Origin: Limosilactobacillus caccae
GTDB lineage: Bacteria; Bacillota; Bacilli; Lactobacillales; Lactobacillaceae
Direction: 5' to 3'
Assembly (NCBI RefSeq): GCF_900156885.1
Contig: NZ_FTOY01000011.1
Span: 486,501-550,500 of the forward strand
DNA length: 64,000 nucleotides
Shown here: piece by piece, positions 1 to 7,330 of the stretch
How positions within the stretch are numbered: the first letter of the stretch is position 1
Layout of the letters: each line of letters begins with the position of its first letter
Notes under the pieces: model-generated
What the model was told of the DNA's origin: nothing
Databases searched by the model: none
Seen by the model: the letters and a program-made list of their open reading frames with translations, nothing else
Position numbers and translations under genes: made by a program

Positions 1-41
1 GCAATTAGTAAGATTAATGCTAAAAAAAGCCAGCTTTCCAT
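1..41 (-). CDS. Start of a membrane protein, UPF0756/DUF441-like (partial)
   Basis: Only the first 13 codons are inside the window; the gene runs off the left edge. The start is an ATG preceded by GAGGAGG seven bases upstream, a strong ribosome binding site. The visible N-terminus, MESWLFLALILLIA, is a membrane segment and matches my memory of how UPF0756 (DUF441) small four-helix membrane proteins of lactobacilli begin. The family has no established function. It is divergently transcribed from the next gene, so 42-148 holds both promoters. Identity from 14 residues is tentative. Confidence 0.5.
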   Translation of the reverse strand, partial: MESWLFLALILLI

Positions 42-148
42 TTTAATTCCTCCTCAAAACTCTTCCTAGTATAACAGAAGCCCAAACTAAATGTCTGATT
101 TACTTACCAAACTTCGCTATACTGGAGTGGTGGAAAGGAAGGGAGAAC

Positions 149-2251
149 ATGGCACCATTAACATACTGGCTGCTTGACTATGACGAAGAACAGTTAACGG
201 TCGCATTTCAACCAGCAAAGCAGGGAAAAATATTTAAACTAACCCTTATGCCTGATAGCAGCGATGCACGACTACAGCAGTTCACCCGGTTAATGAGCAA
301 TCTCGCAAAAGATGACCAGCACACCTATATCAGCTACGCGTCCCGCTTTTGGGAGATGCCTTTATTGGTGTTTGCTAATCGCCAATCAGCACAAGAGATC
401 ATTGCCCTAGTCAATGAACGGCAAAAGTATTTAACTAGCCTCGACTCCCCTTTCACCGTCATCAACCAACACCGGCAATTATGGAATGATGCCGAGGTCA
501 ACTTACTTTCTAGTTGGCAGCATAATGAATACTTTCTCGATATCCGTACCCTTGACGGCCGCATCGACCATGGAGAGCTAAGCCGCTACCAACGATATCT
601 CGTTCAAGCTAACTTTCCCCTGCCCACTTCAGAAATGAGCCTTGCTGACCGGGTCGCGCTGGAACTAGCAAACCGCCGGCAACTATTTTTAATGCCTCAT
701 TTTCAGCTGGCGTGGTCGCAGCACCGGGCAATTTTAGCCCGTTACCAGCAGGAAATAACTGCTGATCCCCACGAAAAATGGCAGGGAATGATGACAATTA
801 TGCCGACCACCACGGATGCCGAAACGATCGAAGCAATTCTCTACCGTGACCACCATATTATTGACCGCCCGGTGGTTACTTTGCCGACACCCGCCAAGCT
901 TGAATTGACAACACCCTGGGCTAAGCAATTGTTTGCGTACTACCACTCATTTGATCAGATTGACCGTCATAACCCCGTCGCCCTTGCCCGTGCCAGGCTT
1001 AAAAATAAACACTACCGACCACCAGTAATTGACAATCACGGGACACCATTTGCCCTTATTCCGTCAGAAGATGGCATTCATGGTTTTCCAATTAACCGCG
1101 ATGCCTTTGCCCAGACAAGCAATTTCCAGCAAGCAACGGCTTTTAACCAGCCTAACACTGCCCCAACGGTGATTAAGATAGAGCGGCCCCTCATCCACCA
1201 GGAATTAATGCTTGACCTAGGTGTTTTTGATGACCATGCGCGCCAGATCGTCGGTAAAATGATTTCGAACGTAAACGCGCATTACCCGCAAGCGACGAAG
1301 GAAAGTCACTTAGAACAAAAACTCTTACATGCACTTAAAGGAGCAGCCGATACTAGTTTTGACAACCATTTAAAGCAGCCAAATACGATTTTACAGGTCC
1401 GGTTAACCACCCAGCTGATAATGATTAAGCTTTGCCAGCAATTAATCAAAAATGGCTACCGGCTACTGTCAGTCAATACGACCCTCCTGTACGTCACCCC
1501 AACACCACGGGCAAATCCGTCCTTCCTTCAGCAGTTGCCAGACCAATTTAAGGTTACTGACCGGGGAACGAAATGGTTTGCCAAAAGTGCCAATGACCAC
1601 CTTTACCGCAGTAATGACGGGACGGTTAAGGTTGCTGGGGATAACACTAATCATTATCGTGGTCCCAATGTCTATACTGACCAACAACGGCCGACGGTCA
1701 CTGAAACTGTCCTGGTCGAATACCTCTTGGCGGCGGGCAACAAGCTGCCAATTAATGAACGGTTGCTGCGGCAACTACTTGAAAACCACCTAACGCGCGG
1801 GTTTCAGCCAGCGGAATGGATCCAACCAATTATTACTTCTAAATTAAAGCAGATTTTTACCATTGCTGATAAGAAAAGCAAGGCAATCGTTGCTAACCCG
1901 GTTTTACGTGGTTTCTTTGTCACAACACCAACTGAGTGGAAAGTCGTCCGCCTTTACGGCAGCAACCAACGGCCCAAAAATAGCCAGTGGGTGCAAGAGC
2001 TCGCTGGCCGGGCAGACCTGAGCACAAGTTTTTACCTTACCAGGCGTTATTTAAAACTTGAGCAAAATCACCTGTTTGATGGCCGCCACTTATCCTTAGT
2101 TTTTGACCCGCAAAAGATTGATCTGCCAAGTCTTAAAAGAAAAATCGACCGCGAAGCCTATTGTGCTATTATTAAGCAAATGCTGACGACATGGTTGGCG
2201 CCCTCGCCGCAGAAAACACAGGCAACAGAACAAACATCACTATTTAACTGA
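149..2251 (+). CDS. 700-residue protein, candidate inactivated phage-type DNA polymerase
   Basis: Not a protein I know by name. The order of motifs parallels the DNA polymerases of Gram-positive phages (NTDG type). Residues 6-15 (LLDYDEE) resemble exonuclease motif I and residues 61-77 (YISYASRFWEMP) resemble the GYN...D exonuclease II motif. D308-G312 (DGIHG) resembles the GGxHG motif. Residues 392-399 (LLHALKGA) sit where LNSxYGK would be, and residues 416-450 read like the conserved segment ending in NTDG. The metal-binding Asp of that last motif is replaced: N443-T444-T445. The motif A region (residues 341-351, VIKIERPLIHQ) also lacks the expected Asp-x-x-x-x-YP. The frame is full length without stops, so it seems maintained as a non-catalytic protein. 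Start: ATG after AAGGAAGGGAG. It stands alone and is followed by a hairpin. The reading frame is certain; the polymerase relationship is inference. Confidence 0.55.
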   Translation: MAPLTYWLLDYDEEQLTVAFQPAKQGKIFKLTLMPDSSDARLQQFTRLMSNLAKDDQHTYISYASRFWEMPLLVFANRQSAQEIIALVNERQKYLTSLDSPFTVINQHRQLWNDAEVNLLSSWQHNEYFLDIRTLDGRIDHGELSRYQRYLVQANFPLPTSEMSLADRVALELANRRQLFLMPHFQLAWSQHRAILARYQQEITADPHEKWQGMMTIMPTTTDAETIEAILYRDHHIIDRPVVTLPTPAKLELTTPWAKQLFAYYHSFDQIDRHNPVALARARLKNKHYRPPVIDNHGTPFALIPSEDGIHGFPINRDAFAQTSNFQQATAFNQPNTAPTVIKIERPLIHQELMLDLGVFDDHARQIVGKMISNVNAHYPQATKESHLEQKLLHALKGAADTSFDNHLKQPNTILQVRLTTQLIMIKLCQQLIKNGYRLLSVNTTLLYVTPTPRANPSFLQQLPDQFKVTDRGTKWFAKSANDHLYRSNDGTVKVAGDNTNHYRGPNVYTDQQRPTVTETVLVEYLLAAGNKLPINERLLRQLLENHLTRGFQPAEWIQPIITSKLKQIFTIADKKSKAIVANPVLRGFFVTTPTEWKVVRLYGSNQRPKNSQWVQELAGRADLSTSFYLTRRYLKLEQNHLFDGRHLSLVFDPQKIDLPSLKRKIDREAYCAIIKQMLTTWLAPSPQKTQATEQTSLFN

Positions 2252-2296
2252 CAAGGAGTCAGCATTACAATTGAACCGTAATGCTGACTCCTTGTC
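2250..2296 (+). terminator. Perfect 18-bp inverted repeat after the polymerase-like gene
   Basis: GACAAGGAGTCAGCATTA (2250-2267) pairs fully with 2279-2296 across an 11-base loop. The repeat overlaps the stop codon. The T tract behind it is short, so it may act as a terminator or as an mRNA 3'-end stabiliser. Confidence 0.6.
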
Positions 2297-2410
2297 TTTG
2301 CTGGTAATTCGCAACGAATTGATCAAGGCCTTGCTGGATTTAATTAAATTTTGTCTCAGTGGCAATTAGGTTCACTCGGCTAGTTTACATAATATGGAAT
2401 ATAGTGTTAC

Positions 2411-2500
2411 ATGAATTATTTTCATTTAGCTTGGTTGTTTTTTCTGGTTGGATTTTATTTATTGATTAGATTTGTAGTAACAGTTAGAAGGCCAGTTTGA
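2411..2500 (+). CDS. 29-residue hydrophobic peptide, type I toxin-like
   Basis: A short frame encodes one membrane segment (MNYFHLAWLFFLVG, then FYLLI) followed by a basic tail, RFVVTVRRPV, and a double stop TGA TAA. This architecture (about 30 residues, one helix, positive end) is that of small membrane-acting peptides such as type I toxins. No named family was recognised. No good ribosome binding site is visible. Support for coding comes from a second, broken copy on the same strand at 12529-12624: the two share 20 identical bases (ATTTGTAGTAACAGTTAGAA), keep the same frame from ATG to TGA TAA, and differ by a two-codon length change. Otherwise 2297-2579 holds nothing I can assign except the leader of the next gene. 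Confidence 0.4.
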   Translation: MNYFHLAWLFFLVGFYLLIRFVVTVRRPV

Positions 2501-2579
2501 TAATCATTATCCATCCCCCATTCCGCCAAAACATGCTATATTGGTGTTATAAATAAGTTACGTAAAAAGGAGGAGTTTT

Positions 2580-3413
2580 ATGTTCCCCTACCAGGAAAAA
2601 TATCTCAATTGGTGCGAGACAGTCGATCTGCTATCCACTCGTTCGGTTCAGCTGAGTCAATTTGTAATCAATGACTTCTTTGCCTACTACGCTGACCAAC
2701 ATTCGACGGACCAGATTGGCCTAAACCAGGTAACTAATGCTGACATTCGTAACTATATCGCCCACCTTAAGGAAGACCGCCACCTGGCGAGTCGGACAGT
2801 TAACAAGTACATTTCCCACCTCAAGAAATACTTTACTTATCTGTACGAGCAAAAGCTGATTAAGAACTACCCCCTGACCACTATCAAGGGGCTCAGCTTT
2901 AACCGCAGTGGTCACTACCAAATTGGCTGGCAACGTGACATTCGGCTGATGATTGGTCACGTTAAACCGGCGACCATTAAACTCCTATTAGCAATCAGCT
3001 GTGGCTATCACCCCGACGAACTCTTACAACTAAAATGGGGCGATATTAATAGCCGGCTGGAAGACGACCGCTTAAGTGCCGCCTTAAAAAAGGCCCCTGA
3101 CTTCCAGCTTGCTAATGATGACTACCTCTTTACTGATGGGCGGTCAGAGGACAGTGGCCGCCCCCTTACCTCGATGGTTGCCCTGGCAAACCGGGTAAAA
3201 GACGACCGGGAAGTCCTCAACCTTAACCTTGCCCCTAGTAAGCTCCGCAACAGCTTTGTCTACTCCCAGGTAATCAGGGAAGATATGACGGACCACCAGC
3301 TTATGCAGCTACTGCATTGTAACCAGAAGACCCTTTCTTACTACCGCCAATGCGCAATCGACGCTGACCTGACCGTCTACGAGCTACCACCAGCGATTAA
3401 GGATGAGCAATAA
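2580..3413 (+). CDS. Tyrosine recombinase-like protein with altered catalytic residues
   Basis: 277 residues, the size of XerC/XerD relatives. Residues 5-95 form the SAM-like core-binding domain (KYISHLKKYFTYLYEQ is typical). The C-terminal half follows the recombinase fold: residues 139-155 (ISCGYHPDELLQLKWGDI) align with the TGLRxSELLxLxWxDI box and residues 219-226 (PSKLRNSF) with HxLRH. The first catalytic Arg is His144 and the box II His is Ser220; Arg223 and a Tyr at 254/255 remain. Strand exchange is therefore doubtful. Start: ATG behind AAAAAGGAGGAG. No att sites or mobile genes flank it, so it looks like a resident chromosomal gene rather than a phage integrase. The family call is firm; activity is inferred to be lost. 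Confidence 0.7.
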   Translation: MFPYQEKYLNWCETVDLLSTRSVQLSQFVINDFFAYYADQHSTDQIGLNQVTNADIRNYIAHLKEDRHLASRTVNKYISHLKKYFTYLYEQKLIKNYPLTTIKGLSFNRSGHYQIGWQRDIRLMIGHVKPATIKLLLAISCGYHPDELLQLKWGDINSRLEDDRLSAALKKAPDFQLANDDYLFTDGRSEDSGRPLTSMVALANRVKDDREVLNLNLAPSKLRNSFVYSQVIREDMTDHQLMQLLHCNQKTLSYYRQCAIDADLTVYELPPAIKDEQ

Positions 3414-3417
3414 AAAT

Positions 3418-3438
3418 GCCCCGTTAAAGGGCGCTTTT
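3418..3438 (+). terminator. Terminator after the recombinase-like gene
   Basis: GCCC (3418-3421) pairs with GGGC (3429-3432), followed by GCTTTTTGCTTTT. The stem starts four bases after the stop codon. Confidence 0.6.
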
Positions 3439-3513
3439 TGCTTTTAAAGGGTAATTACCTAATTAACAACTTCTGAGCTTACTACCAGTGGATTAGTCTT
3501 GTTTTTTAATTTT

Positions 3514-3546
3514 TAAATGTTATTGTATTTATAACAAATACATTTA
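3514..3546 (+). promoter_or_regulatory. Near-palindromic operator in front of the Rrf2 gene
   Basis: The outer arms TAAATGT and ACATTTA are exact complements, and inner TTGT/AACA also pair, giving a 33-bp interrupted dyad centred near 3530. It lies directly upstream of the ribosome binding site of an Rrf2-type regulator, so autoregulation is the simplest reading. Confidence 0.5.
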
Positions 3547-3558
3547 AGGGGGATCCGC

Positions 3559-4008
3559 ATGCAAGACACTAAATTCACCGTCGCCATTCATATTCTTGTC
3601 ATGCTTGCCGCCAGTGACAAGAATCTTAATTCCACCGACCTGGCAAACAGCGTGGGAACAAATGCGAGCTACATTCGTAAAGTGATGGCAATCCTAAACG
3701 AGCACAAAATTATCGCAAGCCAGCGTGGCAAATCGGGCACCCAGCTGCTAGTTTCGCCCGCAAAGTTAAACCTCCTCGACCTCTACCAAGCAATTGAGGG
3801 AACTGACCCGCATATCTTCCAGTTCCACCAAAACCCTAACCCGGCCTGCCCAGTGGGGAGAAACATTAAACAGGCTCTCTTCCCCTTCTTAGAAGATGCT
3901 GAATATCAGCTACAACAAGCACTTAAAAAAGACACCCTCGCCGATGTAATCAACCGCCTGACTAACTTAGAAAGGAGTCGTCACAATGAAAGCCGCCCAA
4001 CTGATTAA
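3559..4008 (+). CDS. Rrf2-family transcriptional regulator
   Basis: 149 residues with the Rrf2 winged-helix signature at the N-terminus (FTVAIHILVMLAASD, then SYIRKVMAILNEHKII, then the wing RGKSGTQLL). It resembles the YwnA subgroup: it lacks the three-cysteine Fe-S cluster pattern of IscR/NsrR and has one Cys, in ACPVG. It should act as a cytoplasmic repressor, probably of its own operon. Its last 23 bases overlap the start of the following quinone reductase, which ties the two together in one transcript. A large dyad sits directly upstream. Start: ATG after AAGGGGG. The effector cannot be read from the sequence. Confidence 0.85.
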   Translation: MQDTKFTVAIHILVMLAASDKNLNSTDLANSVGTNASYIRKVMAILNEHKIIASQRGKSGTQLLVSPAKLNLLDLYQAIEGTDPHIFQFHQNPNPACPVGRNIKQALFPFLEDAEYQLQQALKKDTLADVINRLTNLERSRHNESRPTD

Positions 4009-4984
4009 ATATGACCGCCACCACCCACGAATCGAAGTTAACACCCTCCCCCGACCAGTAATGGCTGATAATGATGTCCGTATCCGGCTGACCTTTGCTG
4101 GCGTTAACCCGCTTGACAACCTGATTGCCCACGGGGACCTGCGCCTCGTTGTCCCCTACCAGCTTCCCCAAACCCTCGGCAACGAGTTCGTCGGGATCGT
4201 TGAAGAAGTTGGGACGAAGGTTCGTGAATTTAAAGTGGGTGATCGCGTCTTTGCGCGTAGCCCGCTGGATAATATCGGGGCATTTGCGGAAGAAGTGGTT
4301 GTTAATAAAGACGCGCTAGCTAAAGTTCCCGCTTACCTCACTGATGCCGAAGCAGCAGCAATCCCCCTAACGGCCTTAACGGCAATGCAAGCACTAGATA
4401 CGCTGGACGCACAAGCTGGCCAATCACTCTTTATCGCGGGTGGTACCGGGAGCTTTGGCGCCATGGCAATTCCGCTTGCCGTCGCGATGGGACTGAAACT
4501 AATCACAAGTGGTAACGGCAAGCACCGTCAACGGATGCTTAAAATGGGCGTGAGTCAGTTTATTGATTACCAGCAAGAAGACTACCTGAAGACCGTGAGC
4601 GACGTTGACCTGGTAATTGATACGGTCGGGGAAAGCGAATTGCCGCGTGAGTTTGCAATTCTAAAGTCTGGTGGCCGCCTAGTTTCTTTACGAGCAATGC
4701 CAAACCGCGCTTTTGCTAAGAAGACGGGGATGGGATTTTTCAAGCAGCTCCTATTCAGCGCTGCTGCCCACAAAATTGAAAAACAGGCGGCCAAAAAGGA
4801 CCAACAATACGACTTCCTCTTTGTTCACGCGGATGGGCAACAACTCACAACCGCGGCAAAAATTCTAGCAGCAAACGAGGTTCATCCCCCTGTCGGCAAT
4901 TGCTACCCCCTCACAGATGTGCCCCTTGCCATGAAAGATGTCCGCGAACACCACAGCAAAGGAAAAGTATTAATCGAATTCTAA
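3986..4984 (+). CDS. NADPH:quinone reductase-like MDR oxidoreductase
   Basis: 332 residues of the zinc-free medium-chain dehydrogenase/reductase family. The N-terminal GroES-like domain carries the usual NEFVGIVEEVG and KVGDRVFA segments. The NADPH-binding Rossmann domain has AGGTGSFGAMAIPLA near residues 150-165. The structural zinc cysteines of alcohol dehydrogenases are absent. Such enzymes reduce quinones or reactive enones and aldehydes using NADPH. The start lies inside the upstream Rrf2 gene behind AAAGGAG, so translation is probably coupled and expression follows that regulator. Substrate unknown. Confidence 0.85.
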   Translation: MKAAQLIKYDRHHPRIEVNTLPRPVMADNDVRIRLTFAGVNPLDNLIAHGDLRLVVPYQLPQTLGNEFVGIVEEVGTKVREFKVGDRVFARSPLDNIGAFAEEVVVNKDALAKVPAYLTDAEAAAIPLTALTAMQALDTLDAQAGQSLFIAGGTGSFGAMAIPLAVAMGLKLITSGNGKHRQRMLKMGVSQFIDYQQEDYLKTVSDVDLVIDTVGESELPREFAILKSGGRLVSLRAMPNRAFAKKTGMGFFKQLLFSAAAHKIEKQAAKKDQQYDFLFVHADGQQLTTAAKILAANEVHPPVGNCYPLTDVPLAMKDVREHHSKGKVLIEF

Positions 4985-4985
4985 A

Positions 4986-5028
4986 AAATAATCCCTAGCA
5001 AATCACTAATGATCTGCTAAGGATTATT
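4986..5028. terminator. Bidirectional terminator between convergent genes
   Basis: AAATAATCC...TAGCA pairs with TGCTA...GGATTATTT around a loop of about 14 bases. A-rich on the left and T-rich on the right, it can serve the quinone reductase and the permease. Confidence 0.75.
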
Positions 5029-5029
5029 T

Positions 5030-6460
5030 TTATTTTAGTTTCATTTTATCAAGCGGGACCAGGTGAGTATGGTGCCGCAACTTATAGTATACGTAAAAAG
5101 CGATAAATAAGGGAACGCTCATGTAAGTAATGAGGATGTTGGCCCAGTCAAGTTTAAGAAAGGCGTCAACGTTTTGCCCCGCGATAACCACAATGCAAAG
5201 AATAAAGGCAAAAATTGGGCCAACGGGGAACAGACCTGCATGGTAGCTAAGTTCGTCTAAGCTATGCCCCTGCTTGATAAAGCCACGGCGGAAGCGGTAA
5301 TGCGCAATCGCAATTCCCAGCCATTCCATAAAGCCACCGAGGCTAGTCGCAGCAATCAAGTAGTTGTAGACGTTGGGACCGATAAACTGGAGGGCCCAGA
5401 GCGCAAGACTCAAGACGGCCATTGCGATGAAACTAACGATGGGTACCCCGCGCTGATTGACTTTCTTAAAGCCGTGCCACAAGAAGCCATCCAGCGACTG
5501 GGAAAATAAAATCCGCGAAATCGCGTAGAGCCAGGAATTGGCCGAGGACAAGACAGCAATTAAGATCACAAAGTTCAGCATTCCCGCAGCATACCGTAAA
5601 CCGGCATACTGGAAGATCAAGGTGAACGGACTCGTCACAATGTCTTGCACGTCAGAACTAAGTAAATTTTTATTAGTATAGGGTAAGACACAGGCAATCA
5701 CGAAAATTGTCAAGATATAGAACAATAGGATCCGCCAAAAAGTCGCGTGAATCGCAGTTGGCACACTGTGTTGTGGGTCTGCCGACTCTCCAGCCGCAAT
5801 TCCAACCATCTCAGTTCCCTGAAAAGAAAATCCGGACACGACAAAAGCGCTGATGATTCCCGGCACCCCATTGACAAACGGGGCTTGCCGATAGGTAAAA
5901 TTCTTAAAACCAATCGAGTGTCCACCGATTAAGCCCACAATTAAGCCAATGCCGACGATGACAAAAGCCACCACTGCTAATACTTTTAACAGGGCTAGCC
6001 AAAATTCGGTTTCCCCATAGGCCCGGACCGAAAAGTAGTTGATCGTAAAGATAATGACGAATGCAAGGATGCTAAAGACCCACGAAGCAACTTCGGGAAA
6101 CCAGAAATTCATCACGATGCCGACGGTGGACAGTTCCACAGCAACGGTAATCGCCCCGCAAAACCAATAGTTCCACCCCATCGCAAAACCGAGCGCCGGG
6201 TCAACGTAGCGGTTAGCATATTCCGCAAAAGAACCACTCCGCGGATTGTAAGTTGCCATCTCCGCCAGACTAGTCATCAAGAAGAAGACCATCACCCCCA
6301 TGATCAGGTAGGCAATTAAGCTTCCACCTGGTCCCGCGGTAGTAATCGCCGACCCACTGGCAATGAATAAGCCAGTACCAATTGTTCCGCCCAAAGCGAT
6401 CATCGAAAGGTGCCGGGTTCGTAAGGTATGTTTAATCCGTCCAGCTTGATTATTATTCAT
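5030..6460 (-). CDS. Amino acid permease, APC family (LysP-like)
   Basis: 476 residues with about 12 membrane segments. The N-terminus RHLSMIALGGTIGTGLFIASG is the diagnostic APC/AAT substrate-binding loop, and SGFSFQGTEMVGIAAGES is conserved in helix 6 of the lysine/aromatic/GABA permease group. It imports an amino acid with protons across the cytoplasmic membrane. LysP is the closest type I recall, but basic, aromatic and neutral amino acid members cannot be separated by eye. It is a single gene between terminators; 6461-6579 contains only its promoter region, with no T-box or riboswitch that I can see. Confidence 0.85.
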   Translation of the reverse strand: MNNNQAGRIKHTLRTRHLSMIALGGTIGTGLFIASGSAITTAGPGGSLIAYLIMGVMVFFLMTSLAEMATYNPRSGSFAEYANRYVDPALGFAMGWNYWFCGAITVAVELSTVGIVMNFWFPEVASWVFSILAFVIIFTINYFSVRAYGETEFWLALLKVLAVVAFVIVGIGLIVGLIGGHSIGFKNFTYRQAPFVNGVPGIISAFVVSGFSFQGTEMVGIAAGESADPQHSVPTAIHATFWRILLFYILTIFVIACVLPYTNKNLLSSDVQDIVTSPFTLIFQYAGLRYAAGMLNFVILIAVLSSANSWLYAISRILFSQSLDGFLWHGFKKVNQRGVPIVSFIAMAVLSLALWALQFIGPNVYNYLIAATSLGGFMEWLGIAIAHYRFRRGFIKQGHSLDELSYHAGLFPVGPIFAFILCIVVIAGQNVDAFLKLDWANILITYMSVPLFIAFYVYYKLRHHTHLVPLDKMKLK

Positions 6461-6579
6461 CTAATGCCTTCTTTTCCTAGTTATTCAGTTAACACTATAG
6501 GAAAGATCATTAGAAATGTTAAATGCTTATTTATAGTGGTTAAGTATCGAAAAAAGGCATGGTTAATTTTTAGACGATA

Positions 6580-6612
6580 AAAAGCCCACTAGTCATTTCT
6601 AGTGGACTTTTT
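6580..6612 (-). terminator. Terminator of the higBA operon
   Basis: On the minus strand AGTCCACTAG pairs with CTAGTGGGCT and is followed by a T-rich run. It overlaps the stop codon of higA. Confidence 0.7.
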
Positions 6613-6908
6613 TATCGCGCTTGCTGGTATTGCTTTATTCGGTCGTACTCTTCCCTTTTGGCTAACTCTGTATTTCTTAAATCAATATCATTTTGTAAGT
6701 TCAAGAAATACTGATCCGCAACGCCAAAAAAACGTCCCAAGCGAATAGACGTGTCAATTGTCACTTGGCGGCGATCATGAAGAAGGTCTTGGATCCGGGA
6801 AGTTGGCACATTAATCTGCTTAGCAAGGTAGTAAGCTGAAATGCCCAGTGGCTCCATAAACTCTTGACGCAAGATCTCACTAATTTTGGGTGTCATAATT
6901 CTCGTCAT
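6612..6908 (-). CDS. higA: HigA-family antitoxin (XRE helix-turn-helix)
   Basis: 98 residues. It begins with the HigA signature (ISEILRQEFMEPLGISAYYLAKQINVPTSRI), a helix-turn-helix in which LAKQINVPTSRIQDLLHDRR is the reading head, followed by the typical SIRLGRFFGVADQYFLNLQNDID. It should bind and neutralise the toxin encoded just upstream and repress the shared promoter. The toxin-first gene order with a 12-bp gap is the characteristic higBA arrangement. Confidence 0.9.
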   Translation of the reverse strand: MTRIMTPKISEILRQEFMEPLGISAYYLAKQINVPTSRIQDLLHDRRQVTIDTSIRLGRFFGVADQYFLNLQNDIDLRNTELAKREEYDRIKQYQQAR

Positions 6909-6920
6909 TTATCTTCTCCC

Positions 6921-7211
6921 CTAACCACGGTGATAATCAACTATTGTCACATCATAAAATTCATTTATTCCAACTAAAGTAAAACATATTCGAAATTGCT
7001 TATTTATCCTAATGCTATACTGGTCACTATGACCACCAACTAATCTTTCTAAATGATTAGCTGGCGGAACACGTAAGTCATTTATATTGATTGCATTATC
7101 AATCATAATAAGCTTTCTTAAAGCAGTTTTCTGAATACTAGTTGGCAGACGCTTAGAGTAAACCTGACAAAAGACTTTTTCTGTTTCCCTATCACCAAAA
7201 CTTTTTATCAT
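6921..7211 (-). CDS. higB: HigB-family toxin (RelE/ParE superfamily)
   Basis: 96 residues. It opens with MIKSFGDRETEKVF, as HigB toxins do, and carries LRVPPANHLERLVGGHSDQYSIRINKQFRICF, the conserved RelE-fold core with basic residues for mRNA binding. Members cleave mRNA on the ribosome. ATG start after GTAGGAAAAA. First gene of the operon, with a TATAAT/TTTACT promoter just upstream. Confidence 0.9.
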   Translation of the reverse strand: MIKSFGDRETEKVFCQVYSKRLPTSIQKTALRKLIMIDNAININDLRVPPANHLERLVGGHSDQYSIRINKQFRICFTLVGINEFYDVTIVDYHRG

Positions 7212-7231
7212 ATTTTTCCTACTTTCTATAT

Positions 7232-7260
7232 ATTATATCCGTGACACAGGTATAAGTAAA
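7232..7260 (-). promoter_or_regulatory. higBA promoter
   Basis: On the minus strand TTTACT and TATAAT are separated by exactly 17 bases, about 20 bases before the higB start codon. The region is AT-rich with overlapping TATA repeats that could be the HigA operator. Confidence 0.6.
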
Positions 7261-7330
7261 GAAATACAAAAATATCTCCTATAATATATATACGGAAAAA
7301 ATAGGAAAATTCATTTATTTAGTCAACTTT

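Noticed and set aside
1452-1793. 113-codon plus-strand frame inside the polymerase-like gene
   Set aside because: Out-of-frame shadow of the longer gene; composition not protein-like.
6461-6579. Possible T-box or lysine riboswitch before the amino acid permease
   Set aside because: No specifier-loop, GGTGG-type element or lysine-riboswitch core can be seen, and the leader is too short.
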